Part shown: positions 35,921 through 47,344 of the stretch, piece by piece | How the letters are laid out: each line of letters opens with the position of its first letter | Position numbering within the stretch: position 1 is the stretch's first letter | From: Chaenocephalus aceratus | Lineage: Eukaryota > Chordata > Actinopteri > Perciformes > Channichthyidae | Reading direction: 5' to 3' | Length of the DNA: 64,000 bases | Assembly: GCA_023974075.1 (NCBI GenBank) | Contig: JAMFTG010000049.1 | Span: 624,687-688,686, forward strand | Notes under the pieces: model-generated | What the model was told of the DNA's origin: nothing | Databases searched by the model: none | What the model saw: only the letters and a program-made list of their open reading frames with translations | Position numbers and translations under genes: made by a program

Positions 35921-38292
35921 TCACACAGGATATAAAGTATTTACAAGGGGACTGATTACAACACACTGCATATTTACAAGTTGATCACTGGCAAAAGTGG
36001 GTGAAGTTGGGGCAGAGTATGGCACCCTCTCTTCACCCATGTCTGAGGGGCTGTGTTCGGCCAGTGACTGGTCCCTCGTCGCTCGCCAAGCGTTGACATG
36101 TCTTGGTAGGGAGTCTTGGTAGGGAGCCGGGCTGTGCTCCTCTCCAGAGATGTCACTGTCGATGTCAATACCCGCAAAAGTGTCTTCATTTCCCGCTGCT
36201 ACTGTTGTCGATGCCGCCGCCGCTGCTTGCAGTGACTCTGTGAAGAGCAACCGAATGTCCGCAGCCTCCTTCAAAGAAGGATTATTCGCGTAAAATTTGT
36301 CCGCGGTTGCAGTGTTGTGACACATGAAATCACTAACTCTTTGGCGGTTGCCTTTGTCTTGAAACCTCTTCGCATTATCTGCGTGGACTGTGCGGAGGTC
36401 GGTGAAGTTAATGGGACCGTGGAGCCCCACATCAGCCCAGGCCAACCTCAGGGAGTAGGCAAGCTTCCTGAACGGGTTCTTCCCCTCTGTGTATAGAAAG
36501 TAACGGCTCTGGGTGCAGGTCAGCGTACCCTTGATTTCCAGCCACCTCTTCATCCATCCAAATTCTTCTACGGTGAGGTACAGCTGCGCTTCCCCGAACG
36601 CGTTGGCCGTCTTGTGGTTTGCTTACCTGTTATGACAGAGTTAGAGAGTGTCAATACAATGTAAATCATGCATATAACTGCCAGAATAAATGCATTGATT
36701 AATAGCACTCACATGAACCAGGTAGCCGAAGGCAGTGCCAGTTGTATCCGCCTTTCGGACCTCGGCGTTGGTCATGTTGGAGTAGACCCCCGGACGATGG
36801 CCGTAAATGCAGCTCCAATGAAGAGTCATATAGCCATAGAGCAGGGTCCGGGTTGCGGTAGTCGGATTGCTGGCCATCACATCCAGGAGCTGAGGGATGC
36901 GAGTGGTGGTCGAAGTCAAGCATGTCATTAGGTCGTTGTGGCTCGGCAGACCTTCCATCTTGTCACGCTTCACTTGCATCTGGTGAACAAGTACTTGTCT
37001 CTTCAGGGACTTCAATATTGCAACTACTTCCCGTTTGATTAAAATCATGTCGGTTTGGCTGAGCCTGCTCCCCTTGCACGGTGTGTCGGCCATGTACTTG
37101 AGAAAGTGTGATATATTCTTGATGTAGAAGTCGGAGGTCGTGACCTGAAGGCTTGACTTCATCAGGCTCCTGGACCACCCGCGTATCCTCTTGAGATCCC
37201 TCAAAAAGAGCCAGTCAGACAGGCGATTGAACCCGTGAGCCATGAAACTTAGGAACGACTTCACTCTGCTCAGTTTGGAAACTGTGTTTTCCTGGAGCCT
37301 CACTGGTGGGTCGATACCTGCATAATGCTCCCGGTATCCTTGAAGATACTCCTCTGTGAAATATAAACAGTACGTTAATGACAACACATCGTGTGTTACA
37401 GAAACTGCATGTGTCACATAGCCAACACACTTACCCATGACCCGTGGGAATGTGATGTCCCGCATTATATTTCCCCGGCCCCTGCCCCGGAACCAGGGGG
37501 AATGGATGGGAGGGGAGGTTGACGAGGCCTCGGTATGCATGGATGCAGGCTCTGAGGAGCTGGATGAATGTGTGTGAGAGCCAGTGGGGGACTCGCTGCA
37601 GGCGGGAATGGGAGACTTGCTGCAGGAGGGACGTTTCGACTTGGACAGCCTCGTTGGTGTCGACTCTGTTCGGGGTCGTTTCTTCAGAATGACCCGCTCT
37701 CGTTCCTCCCCATCGAACGCGGGCATGTCCCCGGCCCGCTGATCCATCCTCTGTCGCTTGTGCTTTATCCTCTGCTGCAACTTGCAGCGCAGGGATTTCA
37801 CCTCAGCAGCATATATGTCCCGCTGAGCCCTCACTGCGTTTGCCTCCAGCCTCCATTCTTTGCAGTCCGGGTTGTCACATTCATTCACCGGGGACAAGGG
37901 TGGAGGTTGTGACAGTATATCGTCGTCTGCCATCGTGTCAACAGCCCAAGCGGTAATCATTTCTATGGTGGGGTTTGTCATTCGGAGTTCATAAAGCTCC
38001 TTCTTGGCCACTGTCATTTTCAGTTTATTTTGAACCACATGTAGTTCCTCCCGGGCCAGCTCAACATGGTCTCTGGCCAAGTGGCGATCCAGCCTTGTGC
38101 CGCGGTATTCGCATCCCAGAATGGTACAGGGATGGAGCCTAATGTTGGTCCGTCCGTTGGCCAACACAGCAGAATTTTTCTTTCAACCAAGTTACGCACA
38201 CCATGGCGCCTCTGCAGGTGCTTGCTCAGGGCGAGGTAGGAACTATTACAGATCGGACAACGGACCGCCATCCGACCTGTATTCTTGAGCAT
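35921..38292 (-). CDS. C2H2 zinc finger plus tyrosine recombinase (Crypton-like), three exons
   Basis: Proposed start ATG at 38292 (MLKNTGRMAVRCPICN). Exon 1 (38292-37435) has two C2H2 fingers (CPICNSSYLALSKHLQRRH; CTILGCEYRG...HLARDH) and a low-complexity basic/Ser-rich linker. A GTAAGT...CACAG intron of 81 bp (37354-37434) joins in phase to exon 2 (37353-36713), which carries helical DNA-binding sequence and the box I Arg in YGHRPGVYSNMT (36794-36796). Exon 3 (about 36623-35921) has HKT (candidate Lys), TDLR (Arg 36392-36394), MCHN (His 36317-36319) and KFYANN (Tyr 36290-36292). Arg-His spacing is 25 and His-Tyr is 9, as in XerD-type enzymes (23 and 9). The box II His is Thr. One-base lesions near 38165 and at the exon 3 start (36623) break the frame. 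Confidence 0.72.
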
Positions 38293-38514
38293 TTCGGTAC
38301 CGGGAAATGTCACCAGAATCGTGGGTAAAAAAGAAGGAAGCGTGAAAAGACTCACGAAAGATGCACTCAGCTTATTTTCAAATCGGTGTTTGTTTTCATT
38401 TGCATCATGGTGCGGTGTCCCATTTAGGCACTCGTTAGGCGGGCAGAGATCCCTGTAATCTCCCCTCACGTTCCTCCAGAGTCTGGTTCTCACAAAGGAT
38501 ACCCGACAGTTTCG

Positions 38515-39760
38515 GGTACGACAACGTGGGATAGCAGTACCCTCCGGGCGTTCCGTCCCCCAGGGGAGGCATTGAACCCCTCTCACCTGCTCCCGGAGGA
38601 GGCAGGGGAGTCAGGTACCCAGAGGGTGGACGGCCAGGGCGAGGCCGCCCACACCGCGCTGGAGTCAGGGTCCCGGTGAGGCGCAGGACGGAGCACCCGG
38701 CAGTAGCCTCCAGCAGACCCCCGCACGGTTCCCTCGTCCCTCGGAAGGGGTGGAGAGGCGGGTTGTTTTCATCTGCTGGCGGGTTGCCGGGGGAACAGTA
38801 TCCTCCGGGGAGGCATTGAACCCCTCTCACCTGCTCCCGGAGGAGGCAGGGGAGTCAGGTACCCAGAGGGCGCACGGTGGACGGCCAGGGCCGCCACACC
38901 GCGCTGGAGTCAGGGTCCCGGTGAGGCGCAGGACGGAGCACCCGGCAGTAGCCTCCAGCAGACCCCCGCACGTTTCCCTCGTCCCTCGGAAGGGGTGGAG
39001 AGGCGGGTTGTTTTCATCTGCTGGCGGGTTGCCGGGGGAACAGTATCCTCCGGGGAGGCATTGAACCCCTCTCACCTGCTCCCGGAGGAGGCAGGGGAGT
39101 CAGGTACCCAGAGGGCGCACGGTGGACGGCCAGGGCCGCCACACCGCGCTGGAGTCAGGGTCCCGGTGAGGCGCAGGACGGAGCACCCGGCAGTAGCCTC
39201 CAGCAGACCCCCGCACGGTTCCCTCGTCCCTCGGAAGGGGTGGAGAGGCGGGTGTTTTCATCTGCTGGCGGGTTGCCGGGGGAACAGTATCCTCCGGGGA
39301 GGCATTGAACCCCTCTCACCTGCTCCCGGAGGAGGCAGGGGAGTCAGGTACCCAGAGGGCGCACGGTGGACGGCCAGGGCCGCCACACCGCGCTGGAGTC
39401 AGGGTCCCGGTGAGGCGCAGGACGGAGCACCCGGCAGTAGCCTCCAGCAGACCCCCGCACGGTTCCCTCGTCCCTCGGAAGGGGTGGAGAGGCGGGTGTT
39501 TTCATCTGCTGGCGGGTTGCCGGGGGAACAGTATCCTCCGGGGAGGCATTGAACCCCTCTCACCTGCTCCCGGAGGAGGCAGGGGAGTCAGGTACCCAGA
39601 GGGCGCACGGTGGACGGCCAGGGCCGCCACACCGCGCTGGAGTCAGGGTCCCGGTGAGGCGCAGGACGGAGCACCCGGCAGTAGCCTCCAGCAGACCCCC
39701 GCACGGTTCCCTCGTCCCTCGGAAGGGGTGGAGAGGCGGGTGTTTTCATCTGCTGGCCAG
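38515..39760. repeat. 244-bp tandem array, 5 units, upstream of recombinase gene
   Basis: GAGGCATTGAACCCCTCTCA recurs at 38567, 38811, 39056, 39300 and 39544 (spacing 244-245). Units are GC-rich and nearly identical. Stop-poor on both strands, they generate several overlapping Pro/Arg-rich open frames that I treat as artefacts. The array starts about 220 bases before the proposed recombinase start codon. Confidence 0.95.
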
Positions 39761-40270
39761 AGTCAGAAAAAGTATAAGTTAACTTTTTGGAAGAACCATA
39801 GAAAAGGGTGAAAATGGATAAATTGTATCCGAAAATAGTGTTCCATAAGGCGGGTAGAGTCCCCTGACAACTCCCCTACCTTCCTCCAGAGTCAGAAAAA
39901 GTACAAGTTAACTTTTTGGAAGAACCATAGAAAAGGGTGAAAATGGATAAATTGTATCCCAAAATAGTGTTCCATAAGGCGGGTAGAGTCCCCTGACAAC
40001 TCCCCTACCTTCCTCCAGAGTCAGAAAAAGTATAAGTTAACTTTTTGGAAGAACCATAGAAAAGGGTGAAAATGGATAAAATGTATCCCAAAATAGTGTT
40101 CCATAAGGCGGGTAGAGTCCCCTGACAACTCCCCTACCTTCCTCCAGAGTCAGAAAAAGTATAAGTTAACTTTTTGGAAGAACCATAAAAATGGGTGAAA
40201 ATGGATAAAATGTATCCCAAAATAGTGCCCCTTGAGGCGGGTAGAGTCCCCTGACAACTCCCCATGACTT
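39757..40270. repeat. 128-bp tandem array, 4 units
   Basis: CCAGAGTCAGAAAAAGTATA followed by AGTTAACTTTTTGGAAGAAC repeats at about 39757, 39885, 40014 and 40144. Units are nearly identical and the last decays. It follows directly after the 244-bp array. From 40270 to 40780 there is no supportable gene. Confidence 0.92.
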
Positions 40271-40784
40271 CCTCCAGAGACCAGTTTGAAAACTTAAAGT
40301 TTTTTGAGAACCAGGATTGGGGGTCCTATTGGCAACAATTTCATCCGATCCAAAGTGCTCCTGAGGCGGATACATTCCTCCATGATTTCCCCATCATGTG
40401 AAAATAGCTCGTTTTTTTCTAAGTGCTCTCAAAAACCGGGTTTCCGATTTCGTGCAGATGGTAGCTTGGAAAAGATGAATGAATTTTTTGGACGGAGGAG
40501 GGGAGCTCTGGTTTCCCCTCTCCGTTGTAAATTGCAACGGGGGAGTGGAAAAGTGTCCGGGGCTTCGTCCCGAAGCGCCGAAGACTTGACCCCCTCCCCC
40601 GTTGGCACTTAGCCGTTTTTCCAGAATTTTCAAAAACTTCATTTTTGACTATTTTAACATATAATTGACCGTTTTCTTAACTTTTTTTTGCTTTCCACGG
40701 GTGGGGACGCATGGCAGGCCGCCTATGAGCTTCCAAATTCGGCCTGGAACCTCCGGGAATTATGGGTTAAGCTCCATATACTGA

Positions 40785-41535
40785 CGACTCCCATTAAAAA
40801 TGCATGAAATGTACAGGAATCTGTCCATTTCAATCACATTCGATGACCCCATTAAAAATGCATGAAATGTACAGGAATCTGTCCATTTCAATCACATTCG
40901 ACGACCACATTAAAAATGCATGAAATGTACAGGAATCTGTCCATTTCAATCACATTTGATGACCGGTCCAGGGTGACTTTGTTACCCAGGAATTAGTGTC
41001 TGAAAGCTGGGGAAGATTACTTTAAATGCAGGGTACACATGGCTGCATTACCCAGCAATTAGTGTGTGAAAGCTGGGTAAGTTTGATGTGAATTTAAGCA
41101 AGATATGGCCCTTTCAAACACCCCATTAAAAATGCATGAAATGTACAGGAATCTGTCCATTTCAATCACATTGATGACCGGTCCAGGGTGACATTGTTAC
41201 CCAGGAATTAGTGTCTGAAAGCTGGGGAAGATTACTTTAAATGCAGGGTACACATGGCTGCATTACCCAGCAATTAGTGTGTGAAAGCTGGGTAAGTTTG
41301 ATGTGAATTTAAGCAAGATATGGCCCTTTCAAACACACCTCACGACTCCCATCAAAAGTGATTGAAATGTACAGGAATCTGTCCATTTCATTCACATTTG
41401 ACGACCCGAGCAGGGTGACTTTGTTACCCAGGAATAAGTATCTGAAAGCCGGGGAAGATTACTCAGGGTATACAGGACTTTCACCCTCCCCCGTTGGCAC
41501 TTAGCCGTTTTTCGAGAATCATCCATACTTCCATA
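40785..41535. repeat. Repeats at right end of recombinase element
   Basis: GCATGAAATGTACAGGAATC occurs at about 40800, 40860, 40918 and 41132. A 215-bp block beginning GGTCCAGGGTGAC occurs twice (40965, 41181). CTTTCACCCTCCCCCGTTGG and GCACTTAGCCGTTTTTCGAG at 41478-41515 match 33750-33786 in the left end. Confidence 0.85.
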
Positions 41536-41924
41536 ACATGAGACCCCCGAACCCCGGAATTAAGCACTCCCCAACGGACTAAACCCAGATGTTCACACCC
41601 TCCAGAACTTAATGCCCTGGTGAGTCAGAAAAGAGGTGTATTTTGTGGTTCTTTATCGTCCGCTCATCGGCACCCATAGTCGGCCTCTTTCACAGCAGCA
41701 GCACCCACCCTCCATGGAGGGTATTCTCGTGCCCCTGGCAACACTTGAAGGGGGTGTATTTTGCGGTGCTTTATCGTCTGCCCATCGGCACCCATAGTCG
41801 GTCCAGTCGCTGACAGGTACTTGACATCGGAGGTTGACATCGCATTTCCATTGAGCGGACATGCGTACATCTGAAGGGCAAGTTCCACGGTACCTCCGTC
41901 TCTAAGGCTGACATTTGCCTTACC

Positions 41925-42368
41925 GGTGTAAATCCACTCACCTATTGTTTTGTCCTTCTTCTTCTCTCGTTTTCTTCTTCTTCTTCTCTTCTTTTCTTCT
42001 TCTTCTTCTTCTTCTTCTTCTTCTTCTTCTTCTTCTTCTTCTTCTTCTTCTTCTTCTTCTTCTTCTTCTTTCGTGTTTATTGGCGGTTGGCAAACCAACT
42101 TGTAGGTGGATTACCGCCACCAACTGGACTGGAGTGTGGACAAGAGACTATGCAGGAAACAAGAAACAAAAGAAAGAACCAAAACTCTAGATTATTTTAA
42201 ATGTATCAATTTCTCGTAGAAATTTAATAATCTCACAATATATATTGCCTGATGTTTTCCCTAACAGCCCTGATAGCGACAAGTCATGGAATGTTGCTTT
42301 CTTCAGTGTCTGTAAAAGCACATTTCTCTGAGTACCATATGTCCTGCAAAGCAGTAAAACATGCTCAG
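41925..42368 (-). mobile_element. Copy B right part with I-type LINE 3' end and CTT tract
   Basis: GGTGTAAATCCACTCACC resumes copy B. A long CTT run (41950-42070) follows, then the minus-strand 3' end of a LINE that is also present at 46605-46905 (TTATTGGCGGTTGGCAAACC; GATTATTTTAAATGTATCAA). It breaks at 42368 where the L2-like LINE begins. Confidence 0.7.
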
Positions 42369-45300
42369 CATGTCGCCTCGAGCTGGTCCTGCTTCGCCTA
42401 TCCTGCTATAGGCCTACTGAGGAGGTTCTGCACCGGGGATATCGCGAGGAGAACGGAGCGCCTCCACATTTCGGGCCTGCTTGCACGCCTATCCGGATGC
42501 TCTGCTGGTCTGGGAAAATGGCCCATATCGGGATTCTGCTGTGCCTGTTAACTGTTTTGGACTATGAGAAGATCTCTAGTCATTCTGAGAAGACTACTGG
42601 ATTCAGGTCTGTTCTGCCACCCGCAGTGGGCATCCCCTGCAAAGGTTCGGATGTGTTGCTCAAACAATTACCTGGTTGCCTTGTCACAGTCAATCTGCTC
42701 GACTAAATATGTTTGTCTTTTTTATTTTCCTGCGATGATGGTTCTTCAGGACTGCTTCTTAAGCTCAAATCACACTCTCGCAGACTTTTCCGGTGTTTCT
42801 AAATTAGATGACAATGTATGTGTGTCATTTAAGAGGAAAAGATGCCTGGTTTTGTTGTTATTACTGTCAGGAAATGTACAACCTAACCCTGGTCCGCCCA
42901 GTAGTAATAGCCACATCTCTACTCCTGCTGATTTTAAAGCTAGGTCTGGGTTGGGTTTCATCCACTTGAATGTGCGCAGTCTGTTAGGTAAACTAGATGC
43001 TGTCCGTATCTGGGCAAAATCGACTGACGCTGACGTCATTGTCTTATCTGAAACATGGCTAAACAAATCTATTTTGGCCTCTGACATTGCCTTAAATGGT
43101 TTTAATGTGTATCGTACCGACCGGCCTAATAAAGGTGGTGGCGTTGCAATTTATGTTAAGAATAAGTTCAGTGTAACCACATTAGTTTCCAAATCGATCA
43201 GTAAGCTATTTGAATTTTTAGCCTTAAATATAGAAGTGGCAAAGGGTCAACAGGTCATGGTAGTGAGTTGTTACAGACCCCCCTCAGCTGTCAAAGACTC
43301 CTTGTCTTCACTAGCAAATCTTTTATCCCAGCTAGACTACAAGGAAATAGTGCTACTTGGAGATTTTAACTGGGACTGGTTAACTGCAGAGTCAGAGGAT
43401 TTTACAAACCTTTGTATCTCTTTAAATGTTACTCAGATTGTGGACAGTCCTACTCGCCCAAATATTAAGTCCCCTAATAAATCCTCCCTAATTATCTCAT
43501 TCTAACAAATGTTCCCCATAAATATTCTTCTGTGGGAGTATTTGCAAATGATCTGAGCGATCACTGTGTTGTAGCCACAATTAGGGACACTAAGGTCCAA
43601 AAGGTTAAGCCTCGCATTATCATCAAGAGAGACATAAAACATTTTGTGGAGCAGGGTTTTGTGCATGATCTGTTTGATTTTGATTGGAGTAAAATCGATC
43701 TGTGTGCTGATGTAGAAACCGCATGGTCTTATTTTTATCTTGGTTTTATGGAGATCATTGATAGACATGCACCCCTGCGTAAATTTAGAGTAAAGGGACG
43801 AGACAATCCTTGGTTTTCTGCTGAGCTGTCCAGTCTCCTTCATGAGAGAAACAAGGCCTGGGCAAAGGCTAGGAAATCAGGCTCAGATATAGAGTGGCTG
43901 CGTTCAGGCAGCTAAGGAATAGCTTCACTTCAAATGTCAAAAGTGCAAAGTCGAAGTACTATTTGTCGGTTACCACAGAAAACCTTCTATAAGCGGTTCT
44001 ATGTTTGATTCTGTGACTAACTCTGCTTCTGTGAACACCCCAATCCGTGACTCTGAACAACGTGGTCTGGAAAACCCTTTCAGTTTTACCCCTTTTACTA
44101 TTGGTATTGTTCATGAAGCCTTATCTAAGCTAGATCCTAGGAAACCGGCTGGCCCGGACAACGTAGAACCTTTCTTTTAAAGATAGCTGCAGATTTTATT
44201 GCTCCACCTCTCACTTCTCTTTTTAACCTCTCCCTCAGCATGAATACAATTCCAAAAGTATGGAAGTCTGCTTATGTCTTGCCTTTACTGAAAGGAGGGG
44301 AGGCAACTATTTTAAATAACTATAGGCCAATCTCTAAATTGTCAGTTCTGGCTAAGGTTCTTGAACGCCTAGTGAGTGAACAGGTAAAGGAGTTTTTATG
44401 TACAAATGACATCCTGTCTAAACATCAGTCAGGATTCAGAAAGAAACACAGCACCATCACTGCCACGATGAAAGTGGTGAATGACATTACTAGTATTTTA
44501 GATAATAAGCAGAGTTGTGCAGCTCTGTTTATTGACCTTTCCAAAGCGTTTGACACCGTTGATCACCTCATTTTAAAGCAGAGGCTAGCCAGTATAGGCA
44601 TGTCCAGCCTTGCAGTGGGGTGGTTTGTGAACTACCTCTCTGAAAGGTCCCAATGTGTTCATTTTGATGGACTGTCTTCTGAGTGGTTAAACATTTCTAA
44701 TGGTGTACCACAAGGTTCTGTTTTAGGACCACTTTTATTCTCCATATATATTAACAGCGTAGGTGATAATGTGGATGAAGCTACTTTACATTTTTATGCG
44801 GATGATACTGTGATGTATTGTGCAGGTCCCTCCATTAAGGAGGCTGGTGTTAAATTACAGGCTGTTTTTAACACTATTCAGACTCAGCTCTCTGAATTAA
44901 AGCTTCTTTTAAATGTGGATCAAACCAAGGTAATGCTCTTTTCTAAAGCAAAAAAGACACCAGAGCCTGTTTTAGATATTGTAACTACGCAAGGAACAAA
45001 ACTTGAAGTTGTTGCCTGTTACAAACACCTTGGTATCTGGCTTGATGATTGTCTCACTTTTAAACTTCATGCCAATAACCTGCTAAAAAAACTGAGGGTT
45101 AGGCTAGGGTTCTTTTTCAGAAACAAGTCCTGTTTCTCGCTTGAGGCCAGGAAAAGGCTAGTCACTGTGACCTTTGACCTGTGCTGGACTCTGGGGATCT
45201 GGTCTATATGAATGCACCTGCCAATTGCCTGGTCAAGTTAGATGCTGCGTATCACAGCGCACTGAGATTTGTGACAAACTGTAAAGCATTAACCCATCAC

Positions 45301-45797
45301 TGTACCCTGTATGCAAGGGCTGGTTTGCTTTCACTACCTGTACGGAGGCTCAGTCACTGGTACATTTTTATATACAAAGCCATGTTAGGGAAACTTCCAT
45401 CTTATATCTGCTCCCTGATCTCACGGAGAATTGTAAGTGGCTACTGCCTGAGATCGCATGCTGTGGTTTTATTAAATGTGCCAGCTGCTAGGACTGTCTT
45501 AGGGAAGACAGCTTTTAGATGCGCAGCTCCTCTGTCTTGGAACAGTCTGCAAATTAAATGGAAACTGAGCAATCTGGTGCCACTAAATGTTTTTAAAGCT
45601 CGGTTGGATGCTACTCAATCAGAAGCTATTGGTACCTGTTTATGTGGATGATTATGTAAATGATTCTGAAAGATGTCCTTTTGTTGTTCTGTTTATGTTT
45701 CATGTGGAACTACTTGAGCAGGTCTCCCTTGGAAAAGAGGTCAATGATCTCAATGGGATATTATCTGTATAAATAAAGGTTTGAAATGAAATGAAAT
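42369..45797 (+). mobile_element. L2-like LINE, nearly full length but frame-broken
   Basis: The N-terminal part contains LLLLSGNVQPNPGPP (2A-like NPGP) at about 42862-42900. The endonuclease follows: FIHLNVRSLLGKLDAVR, VIVLSETWLNKSI, YRTDRPNKGGGVAIYV and VLLGDFNWDW. A one-base shift near 43490 moves the frame to LTNVPHKYSS; a deletion near 43990 removes part of the linker. RT follows: LLKGGEATILNNYRPISKLS, SGFRKKHSTITATMK, AALFIDLSKAFDTVDH, GVPQGSVLGPLLFSIYI and the catalytic FYADDTVMYC. Another shift near 45180 precedes the C-terminus ending GTCLCG. The tail is GTTTGAAATGAAATGAAATT. Its 5' side sits in an I-type LINE, its 3' side in repeat copy C. Confidence 0.85.
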
Positions 45798-46604
45798 TAA
45801 TGGTTGTTTGAACCACGGTTATAACGCTATCCGTGTGAAACTATCACTAAGTTAACACAGAAAGCAAACATTAGCTAGCGAGACTGTTTAATGTACTCCA
45901 TGTATACAGTATTTTCTGTATATTGTGTATTCTTTAGATACTCTAGTGATATGTGTCCTGTGTGTATACTTGCTGCTAATGCTTCATTTTTATTATCTTA
46001 TTGCATCTTTTAAATGTGTTTAACTCGTGTAATGCCTGAAAACACTTCTGCTGGGACACAATCATTTCCCAGTTTAAGATAAATCATTATTTAAATAAAG
46101 TATATCTATTTATCTAACGAGCTATACCGTCGCTTAGCTTAGCGTTAGCAGCTAACTGAAGAACCCCATTCATTTCAATAGGAAAATGCTACGTCGCAGT
46201 GAATGACGATGCTAATAAGCTAGTTAGCATACCTTTAAAACCATATCTATGGTAAAGAGCACCAACACAACAACTCAAACCGTCTTAAAGACAACTGGTG
46301 TAATAAATAACTAACATAAAGTCAGCTGAGCATTACAAATCAACTGTTACTCCCCAGAGCCCAACTGGAATAATAACTGTAGCTGTTAGCCGATAGCTGT
46401 TAGACTGTAGCTTTTAGACGATAGCTTTCAGACTTTATTTAAAGATAGTTTGAGACTATCTTTGTCGCACATTTTAAATGTTTTTTTGTGAGTTTTTTTC
46501 TAACAAGATTACAGCTGTTGTGTTAAATAAGATAACTTCTGATTCGTGATTAACTGTAAGCTAACAGGTGTAAATCCACTCACCTCTTGTTTTCTTCTTC
46601 TTCT
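45797..46604. repeat. Dispersed 1.6-kb repeat, copy C
   Basis: It matches copies A and B from TGTTTGAACCACGGTTATAA through the short minisatellite (46377-46432) to GTAAGCTAACAGGTGTAAATC and CCACTCACCTCTTG. This copy gives the uninterrupted target sequence of the 33021-41924 insertion. Confidence 0.85.
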
Positions 46605-47035
46605 TCTCTCGTGTTTATTGGCGGTTGGCAAACCAACTTGTAGGTGCATTACCGCCACCAACTGGACTGGAGTGTGGACAAGAGACTATGCAGAAAACAA
46701 GAAACAAAACAAAGAACCAAAACTCTAGATTATTTTAAAAGTATCAATTTCTCTTAGAAATGTAATAATCTCACAATATATATTGCCTGATGTTTTCCCT
46801 AACAGCCCTGATAGCGACAAGTCATGGAATGTTGCTTTCTTCAGTGTCTGGAAAAGCACATTTCTCTGAGTACTATATTTCCTGAAAAGCAGTAAAACAT
46901 GCTCAACAGTTTCTGGCTGGCTGCAGTGTATACACTTTCCGGTTGGATGCTTTCCTATTATACTTAAAGTATGATTGAGACCTGTATGTAATGGCACTCT
47001 TGCCACTATAGAGCGGGGTTGACGCAATCCAAAAC
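46605..47035 (-). mobile_element. I/Nimb-type LINE 3' end
   Basis: The minus frame ending near 46725 reads LHTGLNHTLSIIGKHPTG, KCIHCSQPETVEHVLL and FRKYSTQRNVLFQTLKKA. This is the C-terminal cysteine motif (C-X2-C-X4-5-H) of I-clade LINEs. The 3' UTR TTGGCGGTTGGCAAACC and a CTT-rich tract follow. No RT remains upstream. The 47035-47345 stretch holds nothing that I recognise. Confidence 0.65.
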
Positions 47036-47344
47036 AATAAGCAGCTGAAGGTTTTCAGTCAAAAAATATACAATTTATTAACAACAAAGTATTGACTTAA
47101 ATAGTCTCAAAATATTATACAGTATTTCGGCGATATGCTTTCCTAACTAAACTATACTTTGTTTGCAGTCCAATTTGCAACACCAATCTCTGTCTGCAAT
47201 TTGCGGTCGAAAAACTGTTCCGCTCCCCGTCTCATCAGGTCTCCGAGTTACCTCACTTAACCTGTTAAGCCCCGAGCCTGTTTTTCAGGTTTCAGGCTCG
47301 AAAATGACATTCCCAGAACAAATGACTATAACTTCACTTCTAAA

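Larger units (their letters stand above)
33021..41924 (-). mobile_element. 8.9-kb element encoding a C2H2/tyrosine recombinase
   Basis: Boundaries come from comparison with copy C, where CTGTAAGCTAACA runs directly into GGTGTAAATCC; here 8,904 bases lie between these two halves. The insert begins TACTCTAGGGACC and ends GCCTTACC. No target duplication is apparent, as expected for a tyrosine recombinase and unlike DDE transposases. Contents: 777-bp direct repeats at the left, 115-bp and 126-bp repeats, the minus-strand recombinase gene, 244-bp and 128-bp tandem arrays upstream of the gene, and at the right end repeats related to those at the left. Crypton-type transposons are the nearest known analogue; size and internal repeats are unusual for them, which is my inference. 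Confidence 0.7.

Noticed and set aside
38435..39811. Long Pro/Arg-rich frames on both strands
   Set aside because: The 244-bp GC-rich tandem unit lacks stops; both strands are open and neither shows constrained composition.
38515..40270. CRISPR-like array
   Set aside because: Units are contiguous tandem copies without unique spacers, and the sequence is from a vertebrate.
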